NCBI GenBank assembly: GCA_932294295.1
Contig: OW028578.1
Span: 39,871,410-39,935,409 of the forward strand
DNA length: 64,000 nt
Direction: 5' to 3'
From: Alitta virens
Taxonomy: Eukaryota > Annelida > Polychaeta > Phyllodocida > Nereididae
Every line of letters starts with the position of its first letter. Positions within the stretch are counted from its first letter, which is position 1. The position numbers were made by a program, and so were the translations under genes. Below are positions 45,261 through 59,400 of the stretch, piece after piece. The notes beneath the pieces were generated by a model that searched no databases, was not told the DNA's origin, and saw nothing but the letters and a program-made list of their open reading frames with translations.

Positions 45261-47407
45261 CTGAAAATAAATAAATACAATAAATAAAGACTGTTCATTT
45301 CAATGAAGATTTTTGAGATATCGGGGGGGGGGGGGGGGGGAGGGTCTAAATATTTTCATGTCCACCCCTCCCCTCTTTTTTTAAACGGAACAGCCCTCAC
45401 CGTGTTTGCCTTCATCTACTTTCGATTTTTACCTTTTGTGTTATATCTATTAGGTACAGTCACATCTTGCCGTTAAGACCACCTTTAAGGGTGGTGCAAT
45501 TTAACTGATCTTAACGGTGAAGTGGTCTCTATAGTGAGGTTCAAAGTAAGGATGGTCTTAATGGCAAGGTTGTCTTTAAGTGGGATTCAACTGTATTTTC
45601 TGTGGGAAATAATTCTATTAAAGTAAGACATATATTGTATTAATATTCTATTTTTTTATTATTATTAAAAATGTAAAAGACAATTGTATAATTTATCTAG
45701 CACACAAGTCATGCAAAAGTGGCAAAATAACTTTTAAACACACAAAGAAAAATATCCTAACACAAACGAATTCCATTTTTATGACGTTTCAATCAAAGAA
45801 TGGACAAAATCAATTATAAAAACATGCAGGGTTTATGATTATTTATTGACAGGCAAATAACTAAATCAGTATATCAGGACATATGTGTATTATTACAGTA
45901 GCGGATTTAGGGGGAGGAGGGGTTTTAAGGGGTTAAATCCCCCCCCCCCCCACTTGGCCTAGTACATTTTAATTAAAAAATTCAGCGGCCCTGACAATAC
46001 GTTTAAATTTGTCAACCCCCTGTGAAATTTTTTCTGGATCCGCCCCTGTGTTTTATCATATCATTACTACAAAGTTGCAGTCGACAGCGAAGTTACGGCA
46101 ATATCATAACATCCAGGGGCAAATCAACAACATTCTGACAGACAATATATATAACTTTATATTTTGTTATAATATAATCTATCATACTTTTCAGTCCCAA
46201 TGTTTAAGATCCACCCGGACGTCATTATTATTGCGCACAACTTCGATTTCGGCTGCTACTTGACTGACAGGTGCTGCATCATGGGAGGGAATATCCTCAA
46301 ATATAGGTTTCTTGCGATAAGTAGAAAAATTAAATTTTACTAATATGATATAATCATCTAAAAACTGCGGCAAATAAGTTTATTACCCTCTTCATGCAGT
46401 TTCATTCTTAATTTTGGGAATATCATGTAATGTAATGGAATGAATTTTATAAATGGAATGTGGATTTTGGAGTCTAACAATTAATTCATCGAACACTAAA
46501 TTACGACAACTAAAGGGGGGGGGGGGGGGTAAACAACAAACTTCAACTAATTATTACCGCACGTTACTTCTGTACTCACTTCAATCATGACTTCCACATT
46601 CTATAAGCAATAATAATATACCTCAAATGGCAATTAACCAATAAAATCTAACATGGATTGGAATTTAGGACGGATTAAGTTGCTGGGAATCTTTCAACAG
46701 CACCAGATTAACTCAAGCACTCTTAGCAAGTCACAGAAGGCTGAATTGATGTACATGTATTTCGTCAATATTTTCTATACTTCCATTTATCATTATCCAT
46801 TATCAATATACTGCAAATGATTGCATAGTTTTTACGGTAGTATCCTAAGCTTTAAAATTACCAACAGGAGGACTCTATGGAAGCCTCAGTAAATCTATCT
46901 ATCTATCCATCTATAGATCTATCCATCCATCTTGATCTGCAATTACCAACCAGTTAGTCAGACATTTAACTCTGACTGAAGATTCAAATCTTGAGTAACA
47001 ATATTCGACTTCGAGAAATAACGAGTAATATTTAATACTCGACTATGACAAACCCAGGGCTACTAACAAACCTTGTAAAGACTTTTAAATACCTGAACTA
47101 CTAATAAACCTTGTGAAGACTTATACCATGTTGGAATAATCAAAAATACATCATATAATGATTTACTCACCCTTACAAACTCGATGGTAACGGTTCGGAA
47201 ACTTCTTCTGAGATAAGCAGAGCATCTCGTTCACGACTTTGAACAAACAGTTTTCCATTGGAAAGTCATTGTCGACTAGATTAACAAGGCAATAGTTTTT
47301 CTGAATACAATCGATCAGTTTCCGTGAACAAGATCCCTCGGGATACAGTTTTCCCCATTGCTCTTTCCACAAGCCAAAAGCTTCATCCTGTAAAATAATA
47401 ATAATAA

Positions 47408-47438
<31 letters not shown>

Positions 47439-50400
47439 CATTAATAAATAAAATAATAAAAACTAAAAACATAACCTCATCTCGCTGAGCTCCCTAACAT
47501 TACCGTGACATTTTGTTGTACTCTTATTACCTCAATTAACTGGGACCAGAAACAATTACTCAATCGCTTAGTAACTTAATCAATTAATGTATATATATTT
47601 AGCTTTATCTTAACCATTCATCAATTTTCTGATCATGTATATATTTTATGTTATGCTATTATTTCACAACCATTATTGTTCTAATACTTGAAATTGCATG
47701 TATTGTTAAAATTGTAGTTGTTCAATTTGTAGTATTTGTTTATTGTGTATGACGAATGTATCTAACCATGATTCCAAAACGTCAATAAAACATTATATAT
47801 ATGTAACATATTAAAGAGGGTAAGTTTTGACGAGTCCCGTAAACAGCCAATACATCGGTTCTTTTTTGAGGGGGCATCGCTCACTGAATCTTCAGAACAA
47901 CGTTTGGAGACAGATCATAAAGTAGATAAGGCAATGTTTATGCCATTAAATTGATGTTAGGAGCCTCAGATTTACCCCATTAGCATGATTAGGCACATGT
48001 TTATCCCACAACCCCAAATGGACCAATGCTACTTTTTATATTCTCCTATTCTCCTAGACAGCAACAGGGTCAGATACCGTGACCACATTATATGTCAATT
48101 AATGACCTCACACATGTTGGACCTGTGGTTTAACCCCCTCATAATCTAACTTTTTAAATTCATTGTCTTCAAATGGTGTTCTGATGATCCAGTTAGCGAT
48201 GCCCTGTCGAAAACTGCTGTGTGTTTAAACTACATAAAATGTACCTGGAGGTGTCATTTAACACTGACAAATTCTTCCAGTTTCAATCATAGAACTCAAA
48301 ACAAATTCATTTGACAGTACATAATTATCTTTAGTCTTTTTTAATTTATTTTCTTCACTTTTTTTATAATTATTATATTTTTTTTTGCATTATGTAAATC
48401 TGTCACTTTTTAATTGAATTGTGTTTAGGTAACAATTATGTTATGTTAGCGTTCCTTTGGGAACTTAATCAGTGTTCCCTTGATCCAAATATAATTTACT
48501 TGTGTAAACTTTTATACACATATGTTATTGGATCAAAATAAAGTTTTCTGTCTGTCTATATAAATATATACAAGGTCGGGAGGGCCCTTTTAAGACAGCC
48601 ATGCTGTCGCTGAGAAGAGGCACCCATGGAACTGGGTCAAAAATTGTTGATGACCCTAAGCCTTCACATTTTAAAATGGAACAGCGCTAAAATTATTACT
48701 AAAATAACGTTACCTTCCAACTCTTGAAGGCAAATGAATCTACGACGGTCGGTTGAATAATTTCACGACCTGGAAATACTCCCCATGTGACCGCGCAAGG
48801 CTGACTGTCATCGCAGTTGGATTCGTCAATGCTTCCCTGAAAATGAATATTTACAAAATTTCAAACGATACGAAATCTTGTGTATTAGCTTGATGCACGT
48901 TAGTCATACACTGAACTTAAATCTGAGAAGTGGTCTTGGAACTAAGAAGAAGAAATCAAATGATGGGGTTCTAATATTCAATAGGGCAGCTCAGTTCTTG
49001 TGTGACTTTGTACCCGGAGTACATTACCAAATGACGTCATCAATAATTGGGCTGTGGTGACATCATGTATTGTATTGGTATTTCCGGGTACAAGGTCGTA
49101 CAAGGTCACACGAGAACTGACCAGCCCTATAAACTTTTAAGAAGCATTAAATAATTGAAAATAATGCACGGATAAAATCATTGAAAATAGGCCCTGCCAA
49201 GTTAATATCATGGATTATTGTGGTGCTGTGTATACTTCATGTCACAGTTGTAATTTTTTCAATAACTCTTTAAATTAAAAAAGAAAAAAAAAAGAATTAT
49301 GTGCATTTATTTGTAAAAAGCATGTATTTTTTATAAAATCATGAAAAAAAGAAAGGTTACTGCTTTAGGTTCACGGTAGATCAAGGTTGCAACGGCCTAT
49401 TGACTCTATTGTTAAAAACAAACCCTCTTTTCTCATGAAATGAAAGGCCATATATAATATAACAAATACCGCACAGTGTCTCGTGCATTATGTGTTTTAA
49501 CTTGGTCGCACTGCAGTCTCATGTTGTTTAATTGTACCCCACTTCATGTTGATAGTTTTCATATAACATTCCAACGTTGTCATACTTACATCATGGTTGA
49601 TGATGTGGTAATTGACTTGCGGATATTCTTGAAGTACTTCGCGCATACATTCTACATTTTCTCTCGAAGTGAAGAATTCCAAGTATGCCTGAAATAATGC
49701 AAAAAATACTGTCATTTATATACACAGAAATATGTCTAATCTGGCCTCTATGGGGTCAACAAAATTACTACTACATACTTCCAACTCCCCCAAACTGAAT
49801 TATCTTCGTATATTTTACTTACACATTACTTTATGCCCAAATTTATAAATTCCATTAAATCTGGTTTGACTGAATCGAAATTATCCTATAACTAAAATGT
49901 ATAACAACAATAACCAATTTTTGTTTCATATAAATCACAGACTTTCGCTCTATTTCCATTAAACGACATTCATATTGTATAATGTATCCAAATAAACATT
50001 TTAATAGCACACATTACAAGCATGTTAATGCCCATTTGAAATAAGCAACATGTTGGACCTGCATACATTGATATTTTCTGCATTTTGATCAATTTCGACT
50101 TTTACCTTCTGAAACACATAGCCGCCATGGTTACCCCATCCATACACTGGATCAGATGACTTTGCTCCATTTACATTCGGCTGGGAGTTGATCGTAAGGA
50201 CGCCATTTTTGTTGATCTCCAACAAGGCATCTTTGATCGTGTTTGTCTCGAGACTCAAGGTATCGTCATTCCACGGAATTCTAGTGACCTGGAAGAAACA
50301 GTTGGGAAGAATATATATATACTGTTTCTTGGGAAGAATATATATATAGTGCAACCCTAATTGTTAAATTCTTTGTACTCACAAAGTTGTAGAGTTAGTG

Positions 50401-53400
50401 TACCTAATTCTGTGAGGACCTGAATTTAATTTTCACAGTCACTGTATAACTTCACTATTCGTTTTTCTATTCATGTGCTTTGGCCGCCAGTTGTGGATTA
50501 GGGTTGAGGGCAATCACGTTATTAGTCCCTTCACTTAATTAGATACACTTACTCTATCAACTTTTGATTTAAATCTTCACGTGTGTCAACTTTGATTTCA
50601 TAGACATTTATGCAGCCTCAAAGACAACGATTGTTCAAATTCCTAGAGCAGACCATTTGGGTGCAAAAACTTTAATAGAAATTCATATTACTAAAGCAAC
50701 ATAGGTCGGCTCGAAATTGGCGGTTATTAGGGTTGTCATTGATATCAATTTTTAATCCGATATCTATATCAGTATTCCACTTTCGATATTGCAATATCGC
50801 AAAATCAAGCAAATTTTGTATTATCAGCATTCGTAGTTAGAAATGGAACCATTAATCATAGGAGTATATTTCCCAAGTCATTGTGAAACCATTTACCTTT
50901 AACATTGTTTAATATCATAAGTACTAAGACAATTTGTTAGGCAATCAGTTTGCAATTTCGGGTGGGGGCTGCGTCTACAGTCAAGTGCTCGTCATGTCAC
51001 AAATGTACAATTATAGAGGATAAACAAAGAATGAAAACATGAATTTTTTCGATACTGATATCAATATTTTGTCGATTTAGCATATCGATGACAACCCTAG
51101 CGGTAATTACACTGATGAGGTTTTAATAGTTTTAACAAGATAGCTGCTAATTTTCCAAATAACGCAAAATCACACCTTTATCCCTTGTTCATTGGCATCT
51201 CCTGAGATATACTGATGAAACACATTCCAAACTTCTTGCTCGCATCTCAACTCTGCACCCCACATCTTTAACAAGTCCTCTTTGGCCGCTCGGCTTTTTA
51301 GGTAGAACAAATAGTAGTCTTTCAATTCACCGAAAGACGCCTCTGAAGAGTGCCCCCATCGTCCATTGGGAAATTCATCCCAGTCGGAAGTTCTGTGAAT
51401 GTAACTTTTTGGTCTCGTGCTCCAGAAGATGGGTCTAAAAAGTACCCAAAAGAAATGTCATTGAATAATTTCCTCATATAAAATCAAATTAGATTTCGTA
51501 GCTCTGAATCCAAGACATAAAACTGTTAAATTGTTCATTTGGCAAACAATACAACATGACATGCTACTCTGGCATGTTAATTCATAAGTTAAATAAATTT
51601 TTCTGTGACTTTGATTTCGTTTTGTTAATTTTTTTTAATCACAATTTTCAGAATCGTTATTTAATCTTAATTGAAATTTATAAACATGAATTCTATTTTT
51701 CCCTTTTTTCCCAAGAATCTCTTTGTATCCCACACTCTTTCTAGAGAAACAATTTTTTGTTGTTGTTGTTTATAGATCCCATACCTGACATCCTCTTGAC
51801 ACCGCTTGAAATTAGCTGGCACCTTCCAGGGTAAGGCTCTCCTCGGTTCCTCACACCAAAGACCCAGCCGCTTCAAGATCTGGATGGTGGCGACCTCTCT
51901 GTTTAATGTGTAGAAATGAAGGCCGTTCACAGCGCCACTATCCAGCAAATCTCTGCATAGCTGTAAATATATGTAAACTCAGATCTCAGTGAACGTTTTT
52001 CTATGGCACTGGCTGCTACTATAGTGCAGTTATCAAGTAACTCTGGTACAGTTATCAAGTAACTCTGGGTACAGTTATCAAGTAACTCTGGGTACAGTTA
52101 TCAAGTAACTCTGGGTACAGTTATCAAGTAACTCTGGGTACAGTTATCAAGGAACTCTGGGTACAGTTATCAAGGAACTCTGGGTACAGTTATCAAGGAA
52201 CTCTGGGTACAGTTATCAAGGAACTCTGGGTACAGTTATCAAGGAACTCTGGGTACAGTTATCAAGGAACTCTGGGTACAGTTATCAAGGAACTCTGGGT
52301 ACAGTTATCAAGGAACTCTGGTACAGTTATCAAGGAACTCTGGTACAGTTATCAAGGAACTCTGGTACAGTTATCAAGGAACTCTGGTACAGTTATCAAG
52401 GAACTCTGGTACAGTTATCAAGGAACTCTGGTGCAGTTATCAAGGAACTCTGGGTACAGTTATCAAGGAACTCTTGGTACAGTTATCAAGGAACTCTGGG
52501 ACAGTTATCAAGGAACTCTGGGTACAGTTATCAAGGAACTCTGGGTACAGTTATCAAGGAACTCTGGTACAGTTATCAAGGAACTCTGGTACAGTTATCA
52601 AGGAACTCTGGGTAGTTATCAAGGAACTCTGGGTACAGTTATCAAGGAACTCTGGGTACAGTTATCAAGGAACTCTGGTACAGTTATCAAGGAACTCTGG
52701 TACAGTTATCAAGGAACTCTGGTACAGTTATCAAGGAACTCTGGGTACAGTTATCAAGGAACTCTGGGTACAGTTATCAAGGAACTCTGGTACAGTTATC
52801 AAGGAACTCTGGTACAGTTATCAAGGAACTCTGGTACAGTTATCAAGGAACTCTGGTACAGTTATCAAGGAACTCTGGTACAGTTATCAAGGAACTCTGG
52901 GTACAGTTATCAAGGAACTCTGGGTACAGTTATCAAGGAACTCTGGGTACAGTTATCAAGGAACTCTGGGACAGTTATCAAGGAACTCTGGGACAGTTAT
53001 CAAGGAACTCTGGGTACAGTTATCAAGGAACTCTGGTACAGTTATCAAGGAACTCTGGGTACAGTTATCAAGGAACTCGGGGTACAGTTATCAAGGAACT
53101 CTGGTACTATGTTAATAACCGGGCATATTCTATATTATCTGGACAGTACTGTGTCACCAAAGCCAAGACAAATTATTCAAACCACACCTGTTATATGTAA
53201 ATAAGTCAGCAATGCCAGATTATTACCTAGCATTGTGTCAGCAGAAAATTTGCTATTTAATTGCCCATTAAAATAAATCGCATTAGTCATTATATATTTT
53301 GTCAAATTACCTCATAAGCCTGGTGTATGCCATAGTTCCTGATAGCTTCGTCGTTGTGCTTAATTGGTTCAATTGCGTCGAGTATCTCTTGTGGTACTTC

Positions 53401-56400
53401 CAATTTTGACAGTTTGACAATATGTCGAAGGGACTGGTATGCCTGTGATAAGCAAACATTCTTAATAAATTACAAAACATTTAATTACTTTTAATTGACT
53501 TTTTTATTCAGTTAAGCCTGAAGGACAATAAAGTGATAATTAATACGGCGACACTTATTCAATTTTATTTAATTTTTGACTTTATAACTTACTGACCCAT
53601 TAGAAATTTCCCTAAGAGGATCATAGAAGTTACAGATCAAATAATTGAATTATCAATTAACAAGGGCACCCACCTGGATGGGCAATATTCCTGGTACGAT
53701 TGGACACGTGATACCGATGGCTCGGCAATCCTGGAAAAATTTCAGGAATGTCTCAGATTTGAAAAATAATTGGGTGATTATGAAGTCCGAACCAGCGTCC
53801 ACCTTTTCTTTCAAATGTTGTAAATCTTCTTTGTAAGATGGGGAGTCTGGGTGACCGGTCGGGTAGGCTGAAATAACAGAAATTAAAAATAGTTTTATTG
53901 GTATCAGATGAAGCGTACCATAATTGCTGTGCATGGTAAAACAATTTATTATTGTAAACCAGATTTGAAGGTTCTGAAACTATGATATATGAATGGCAAC
54001 AGAGATGAGTGATAATTCATAATTTGCAAAAGCATATATTTATAAACACATATTCTGTAAATATATGTATGTATGTAAAGGTTTATTTAAAGTTGTTGTT
54101 TAAAAGCGTAAACACTTCTGTACGACTCTTTACGTCGATGTATTATACATGTAACTATTCTATATTTTCATAAATTCTGTATAGCTGTATATCTAAAGTT
54201 ATGATTTTGTTCACAAATCGTGAGCCACACACTTCGCCATGCTTGTTCAATTGGACACATAGGTTATCTAAACCTGCGCCAAGAATAAAACACTACACTA
54301 TGTATGGTGGTATGTTAAAATTTTATCAAGAACCACAGCAGTGTAAAGATAATATTGCTACATGAGCTCCTATCAATTATGATAATTTCATTCAACAGTG
54401 ATAAAGAATAAAATTAAAAGAATGGTAACTTTAATCAAAAAATTATCTAGCATTATTTACGCAGTTAAACAATATCCATTTGCAGCTGATAACTAGTCTG
54501 AATTTAAACAAAATCCAATGTTAAATATTGTTCATAGCATCAGGAGACAAGTAAAAGACCCCACCCATGGGGTAAATGTGTAACATGAGTGGACTCTTCT
54601 CTCTCACCCCATCAATCAACCCTCATGAGTGAATAGAACTTGCCTTATTAGAGGGCTGCACTTCCCATATCTATCCGTCTATCTATTGCCAAAAGTTACC
54701 TAGGCTTCCACTAAACGTTCGCCACGGTCCTCTTGGCGAAATTTATGTAACTGTGGCTAAATTAAATGCTTGTGTGGCGAAAATCTGTCAAACTTAGTGG
54801 CGAAAAGACAAGGTTCTCGGTATCATTTTTCTACCATTTAACATCACAATACATTAAGTCAAGTATGTTTTTGACTGGGAATTAGAAACTTATGAAAGCT
54901 GCTTCGAATAATGGTGGCTAAACTGTCTCTGTTGTGGCAAAAATAATTGGACTTAGCCACAGTGGCTAAGGCTGGAATTAATTTAGAGGAAGCCTTGAGT
55001 TACTAGTCACAACTTCACTCACAAGGGTTAGTGAGTATCATTGAACAATAATCTTACCTGCCACGCAGATTGTGAAATAGTCGCCATATTCTTTACGGAT
55101 GTATTTAACCAAGTCGGTTGCATAACAAAAGCCATCCTCTGGAGCCTGCCATTCCTCATCAATTGGAGGATCTGCAACAAATTTAAAATCTTTTATTACT
55201 CTGTATGTTTTTAGATTATTCATATCTGTAGTGGGTCTGACAACATTTGCATAATACGTTAAGGCACAGGACAACTATATGATTAAGTAATAGTTATATC
55301 CCAAATAGAAGGGAGTTAACTAAATTTTTTTTGGTTTTGGTTATATTCCGACGCAGAAGGCGGAGGGATATAACGAACAAAAATTTAAGTTAATTAACTA
55401 ACTAACTTATACTCCACTAGACATACCGTAACAGAGGGTATTATCGACAGGGTTGGTATTTTCGACACTTAAATTAGTTTGTTAAAATTTTTTTTACAAA
55501 TTGTTAACATTTTAATGTGAGTGTCGAAAATACCGGCCCTGTCGATAATACAAATTTGTTTTGTTTGTTTAATTTGTTTAACAAATATGTTTAACTGCTG
55601 TTATCAAGCAATTAAAGTACAGTTTGCAATCAGGAGGGAGTTACCTAACATTTTCGTTGGTTATTGCCCGCTCAGTGCAATCGGAAAACAATCTATATAC
55701 TTGGATTATAAAAGGGATTAATTACTATTGGTCTGAAGCTTAGTCGGCTTATTGATTTGGGAAAAAGTGCAGTATAGTGGACCCAGATTTAAGACCATAT
55801 TTAGCCAGCCTCCTTGTCAAGCATATGATGTAAAAAGCTTGAATTCAATTTATGATGTCACAAACGGATGACGGCGATGTTTATTTTTATTTTTTCTTGG
55901 GGGCTACTGCCCCCAAACCTCTGATATGCTACTAAAATTTTATTCTTGTTGGACAAGACCTTCAAAAATTGATTAGTGTCGCTCAAAATAATGATATATT
56001 TTATATTCTTTGGACGCCAAATATGGTCATAAATTTGGGTCTGCTATACTGCACTAAACCCTACATTTGTTATATGACCAGCAGCTAGAGGCAGATGTAT
56101 CATGGATAAGTTTTACGGATTCATTAATTTCTCAGATATCTCAACAGTTAACTATACCATATCACCTCATCATTACATCTGCCGGTAGCAGCTAGTAACA
56201 TAAATTAACTATTAAAACTTAAATTTCAAACCAGGAGCATTAACATGACTAAGAATGATTACAAGTCCTACAGTGTTCCAGCTAGGATTTGAATTTGGCA
56301 TGGCGCACAAGAATATTAGGGCACCTAAATAGACTCATATAGGACACCTAGCTGGTTGAAAGCAAAAAGCAAAAAATATATAAAAATAAGGTCTTCACTT

Positions 56401-59400
56401 AATTTTGGCATGGGGCTGACAAAATTGCTCATATGGCACCAGGGGCAGATCCAGGAATTTCTAAAAAGGGGCAGGGGCTCAATAACATTAGTTTGAATAT
56501 TTTAAATATTCAATTGAATAATTCATGTACAATAAAAATAACTGGGGAGGGGGGGGGGGGGGGGGTAAAGTGTTTGTCACTTGACAATTTACAAAGTTAA
56601 GTTTTTGTTTAAAACTGGATACAGAGTGGCAATGTACAACTATATAACAGCAAAGGTAATCCCAGTCACTATTCTGTTTATTCAAAACAAATTTTCTTTC
56701 CTCAGTGATGCAGTAATATTTTTATAAATTAAAGTGAAGCTATGGGAATTTACAAATTGTATGAAGCACTAATTTTTTAAAGGTGAAGCCCTTCTAAGGT
56801 TGTACATGCAATCAATGTTGGCGATAAAAATGGGAGGTTGCCCCCTCCCCCCTGTGCCCACCCTGGATCCGCCTCTGAAGACACAAATGATACAAAGACA
56901 ATGACATATTCAGCTTGTGTAAGATATATAAACAGCCATGGAAAATTTCCAAATCTTCCACTAATATCCTAATGCAATATAAATTTCAACCTGTAAAATT
57001 CCATTCTCAGTCAATGTAAGCAACAAGAGTTAATTTCGTCCTTCACAAGATTTCTCAAGTGAGATAAAATTTGGACCCTTTATCTCAATTCCTGGTAAAA
57101 ATGGATAGAACAATGTGTCACACGATTGCCACTTCGAAATCACTAAAGCCCATCAACCACATGAATAGGCCTACATTCAGACATTTTGTCTACCATAAGC
57201 CATATAATATTATGTTGAAAGTGAAAGCTGTGCTGTATTTTTTGGCTAAAAAAAAAGGTAAATTTATTCAAAACATTTTTAACGATAATTATTTCACATT
57301 AAAAGAAAAACAAGAACTCTCCGAATATCGAAATTCTGAAACTACACCTTCATAAAACTGCACCCACTTCATAATTCTATTATAATGACAAGTTTGGGAA
57401 ATTTAGTTTACCATGGTTTGTCTTTCAAAGAAGTTTTCCAAGAAATTAATCCAAATAATAACACTACAGTAACATGCTGACATCAAGTCTCTCAGTGACA
57501 CACACATGGTTAGTTCGTGGAATATTTCCACTCGAATGTGAGGGAAAGATTCTCAGTCACGTTTAAATATAACACTTATATTCAGATTAGATAAGAAAAT
57601 AATACAATCAACAGATGAGATACTGTTGCAATTTTATCATTTTTCCTGGCACAATCAGCGTATCTTGCAAACGACCGATAAAACATGTGGTTATCTGGAA
57701 AGTATGATTATTCCGTGTAGGAACTTGCTGAAGTGTTTACAATCGTCCATAAAATGGAAAATTCCAGAGTGAGGAAAATTTATATCATTCACGAAGCAAT
57801 TGTTGAACCCTGTACATACTTTAAGAGGGTACATCTTTTGTTATTTCAGCAAAAAGGTATCAAGGTTCTATTGATAAAAACTAACCATAACAGGTTTTCG
57901 CAATAAATTGGACTTGACTGGTCCAGAATTTTCTCGACCCTTCCAGTTCCGTGTAACTTTATAATAATTATTCCTTTAATTGATTTTGAAGAATTTAAAA
58001 AGAACAAAGAAAGTTGTTTCCTCAATTAACATTTTAAAACTAAATGAATTCATGCGGAAATTTGGACAATTTTCATGCGGAAATTTGGACAATTTATTTT
58101 ATTAAAACATACTATCCTTGACAGCATATGCTGCATGGCACTAGAGCACCACCAGATGTCACTGACAACAAAACAGACTCGCGCGGCAGCCATGTTAGCA
58201 TCTTCACCTAATTGACCTCATTTTGATTATGTCATATATTATGACATCATTACTTCTCCATCGTTCTCCCACTTGGTGACTTCACCATGGCCATTGTCTA
58301 CTGATGACGTCACAATACTATATATCTGAGTGCAAAGAGAGGTCAATGAGGCAAAAAGCCAACATGGCTGCCGTGTGAAAAGGGTCGATACAATACATGA
58401 CGTCACCAGTCCAATTAGTGATGACGTCATTTGGTATTGTGCATTGGTAACGTCATACATCACACGAGAACTTACCAGCGCTATTGTGTGATGATGTCAT
58501 CTATTGAGTGATGTCATTTTTGTTACAATGGATGATGATGTCATTTCATTGTGCTGTATATGTTAGTCTAGTTCCTTATTAAAAATTACTAAGGTCAGTG
58601 AACTCTGACATGGCGATTAAGCACAAGTTCACATAGCATGTACCATTTTCTACCTTGTGAGGGATTTTCCCCATGTTTTTGCTTTAAACTAATTAACTAC
58701 CACACAAACAAATCAACAGTTATTCATTTGTATACATGTCTAGATTAGTTTAATATTGTTTAATGCAAGTCTGTACCATGTTCATTGGCTAAATATCATA
58801 TTTGATGATACATCAGAAAAAAATGCAAAAACTTGTGACTCAATTCAGTCATTACTTATATATCATTCAGAATCAATACATAGAACAAAATCAAAAAAGA
58901 AAACGCAATAGCTTAAAATATACTTAGCATCACTACACAGAACAAAATACAGAAAAAAAAAACTAAAAGCAATAGCCGAAAATATACTTAGCATCAATAC
59001 ATAGAACAAACTACAGAAAAAAAACTAAAAGCAATAGCCGAAAATATACTTAGCATCAATACATAGAACAAACTACAGAAAAAAAACTAAAAGCAATAGC
59101 CGAAAATATACTTAGCATCAATACATAGAACAAACTACAGGAAAAAAAAACTAAAAAGCAATAGCCGAAAATATACTTAGCATCAATACATAGAGCAGAA
59201 TACAGGGAAAAAAAACTAAAAAGTAATAGCCGAAAAAATACTCAGCTTCTAATATGATGAAATGGCTACAGAAAAAAAGTTCATACCCACGAAAAATGAG
59301 CTTTTGTCTTACCTCCTCGCAAAGCCAGCAAATTACGGATTCCCAGTTCTTTCGCTCGGCACAAATTAGCGGCCAACTCTTCCTTGTTTTGCTGACAGCA

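Noticed and set aside
46191..46373. 60-codon minus-strand frame near the 3' end of MTHFR as its last exon
   Set aside because: Its only acceptor gives the wrong phase after exon 11 (quick stop), and the sequence resembles the palindromic element at 13403. The 38-nt exon at 45223-45260 fits phase and splice consensus.
3000..49000. CRISPR array among the tandem repeats
   Set aside because: The repeats have no spacers of constant length and this is animal DNA; they are minisatellites and microsatellites.
52431..53204. Open frames of 257 and 213 codons on the plus strand (QLSRNSG / TVIKELW repeats)
   Set aside because: They follow the 22/23-bp minisatellite in MTHFR intron 5. The same few words appear in all frames because the unit has no stop, so this is not a protein.
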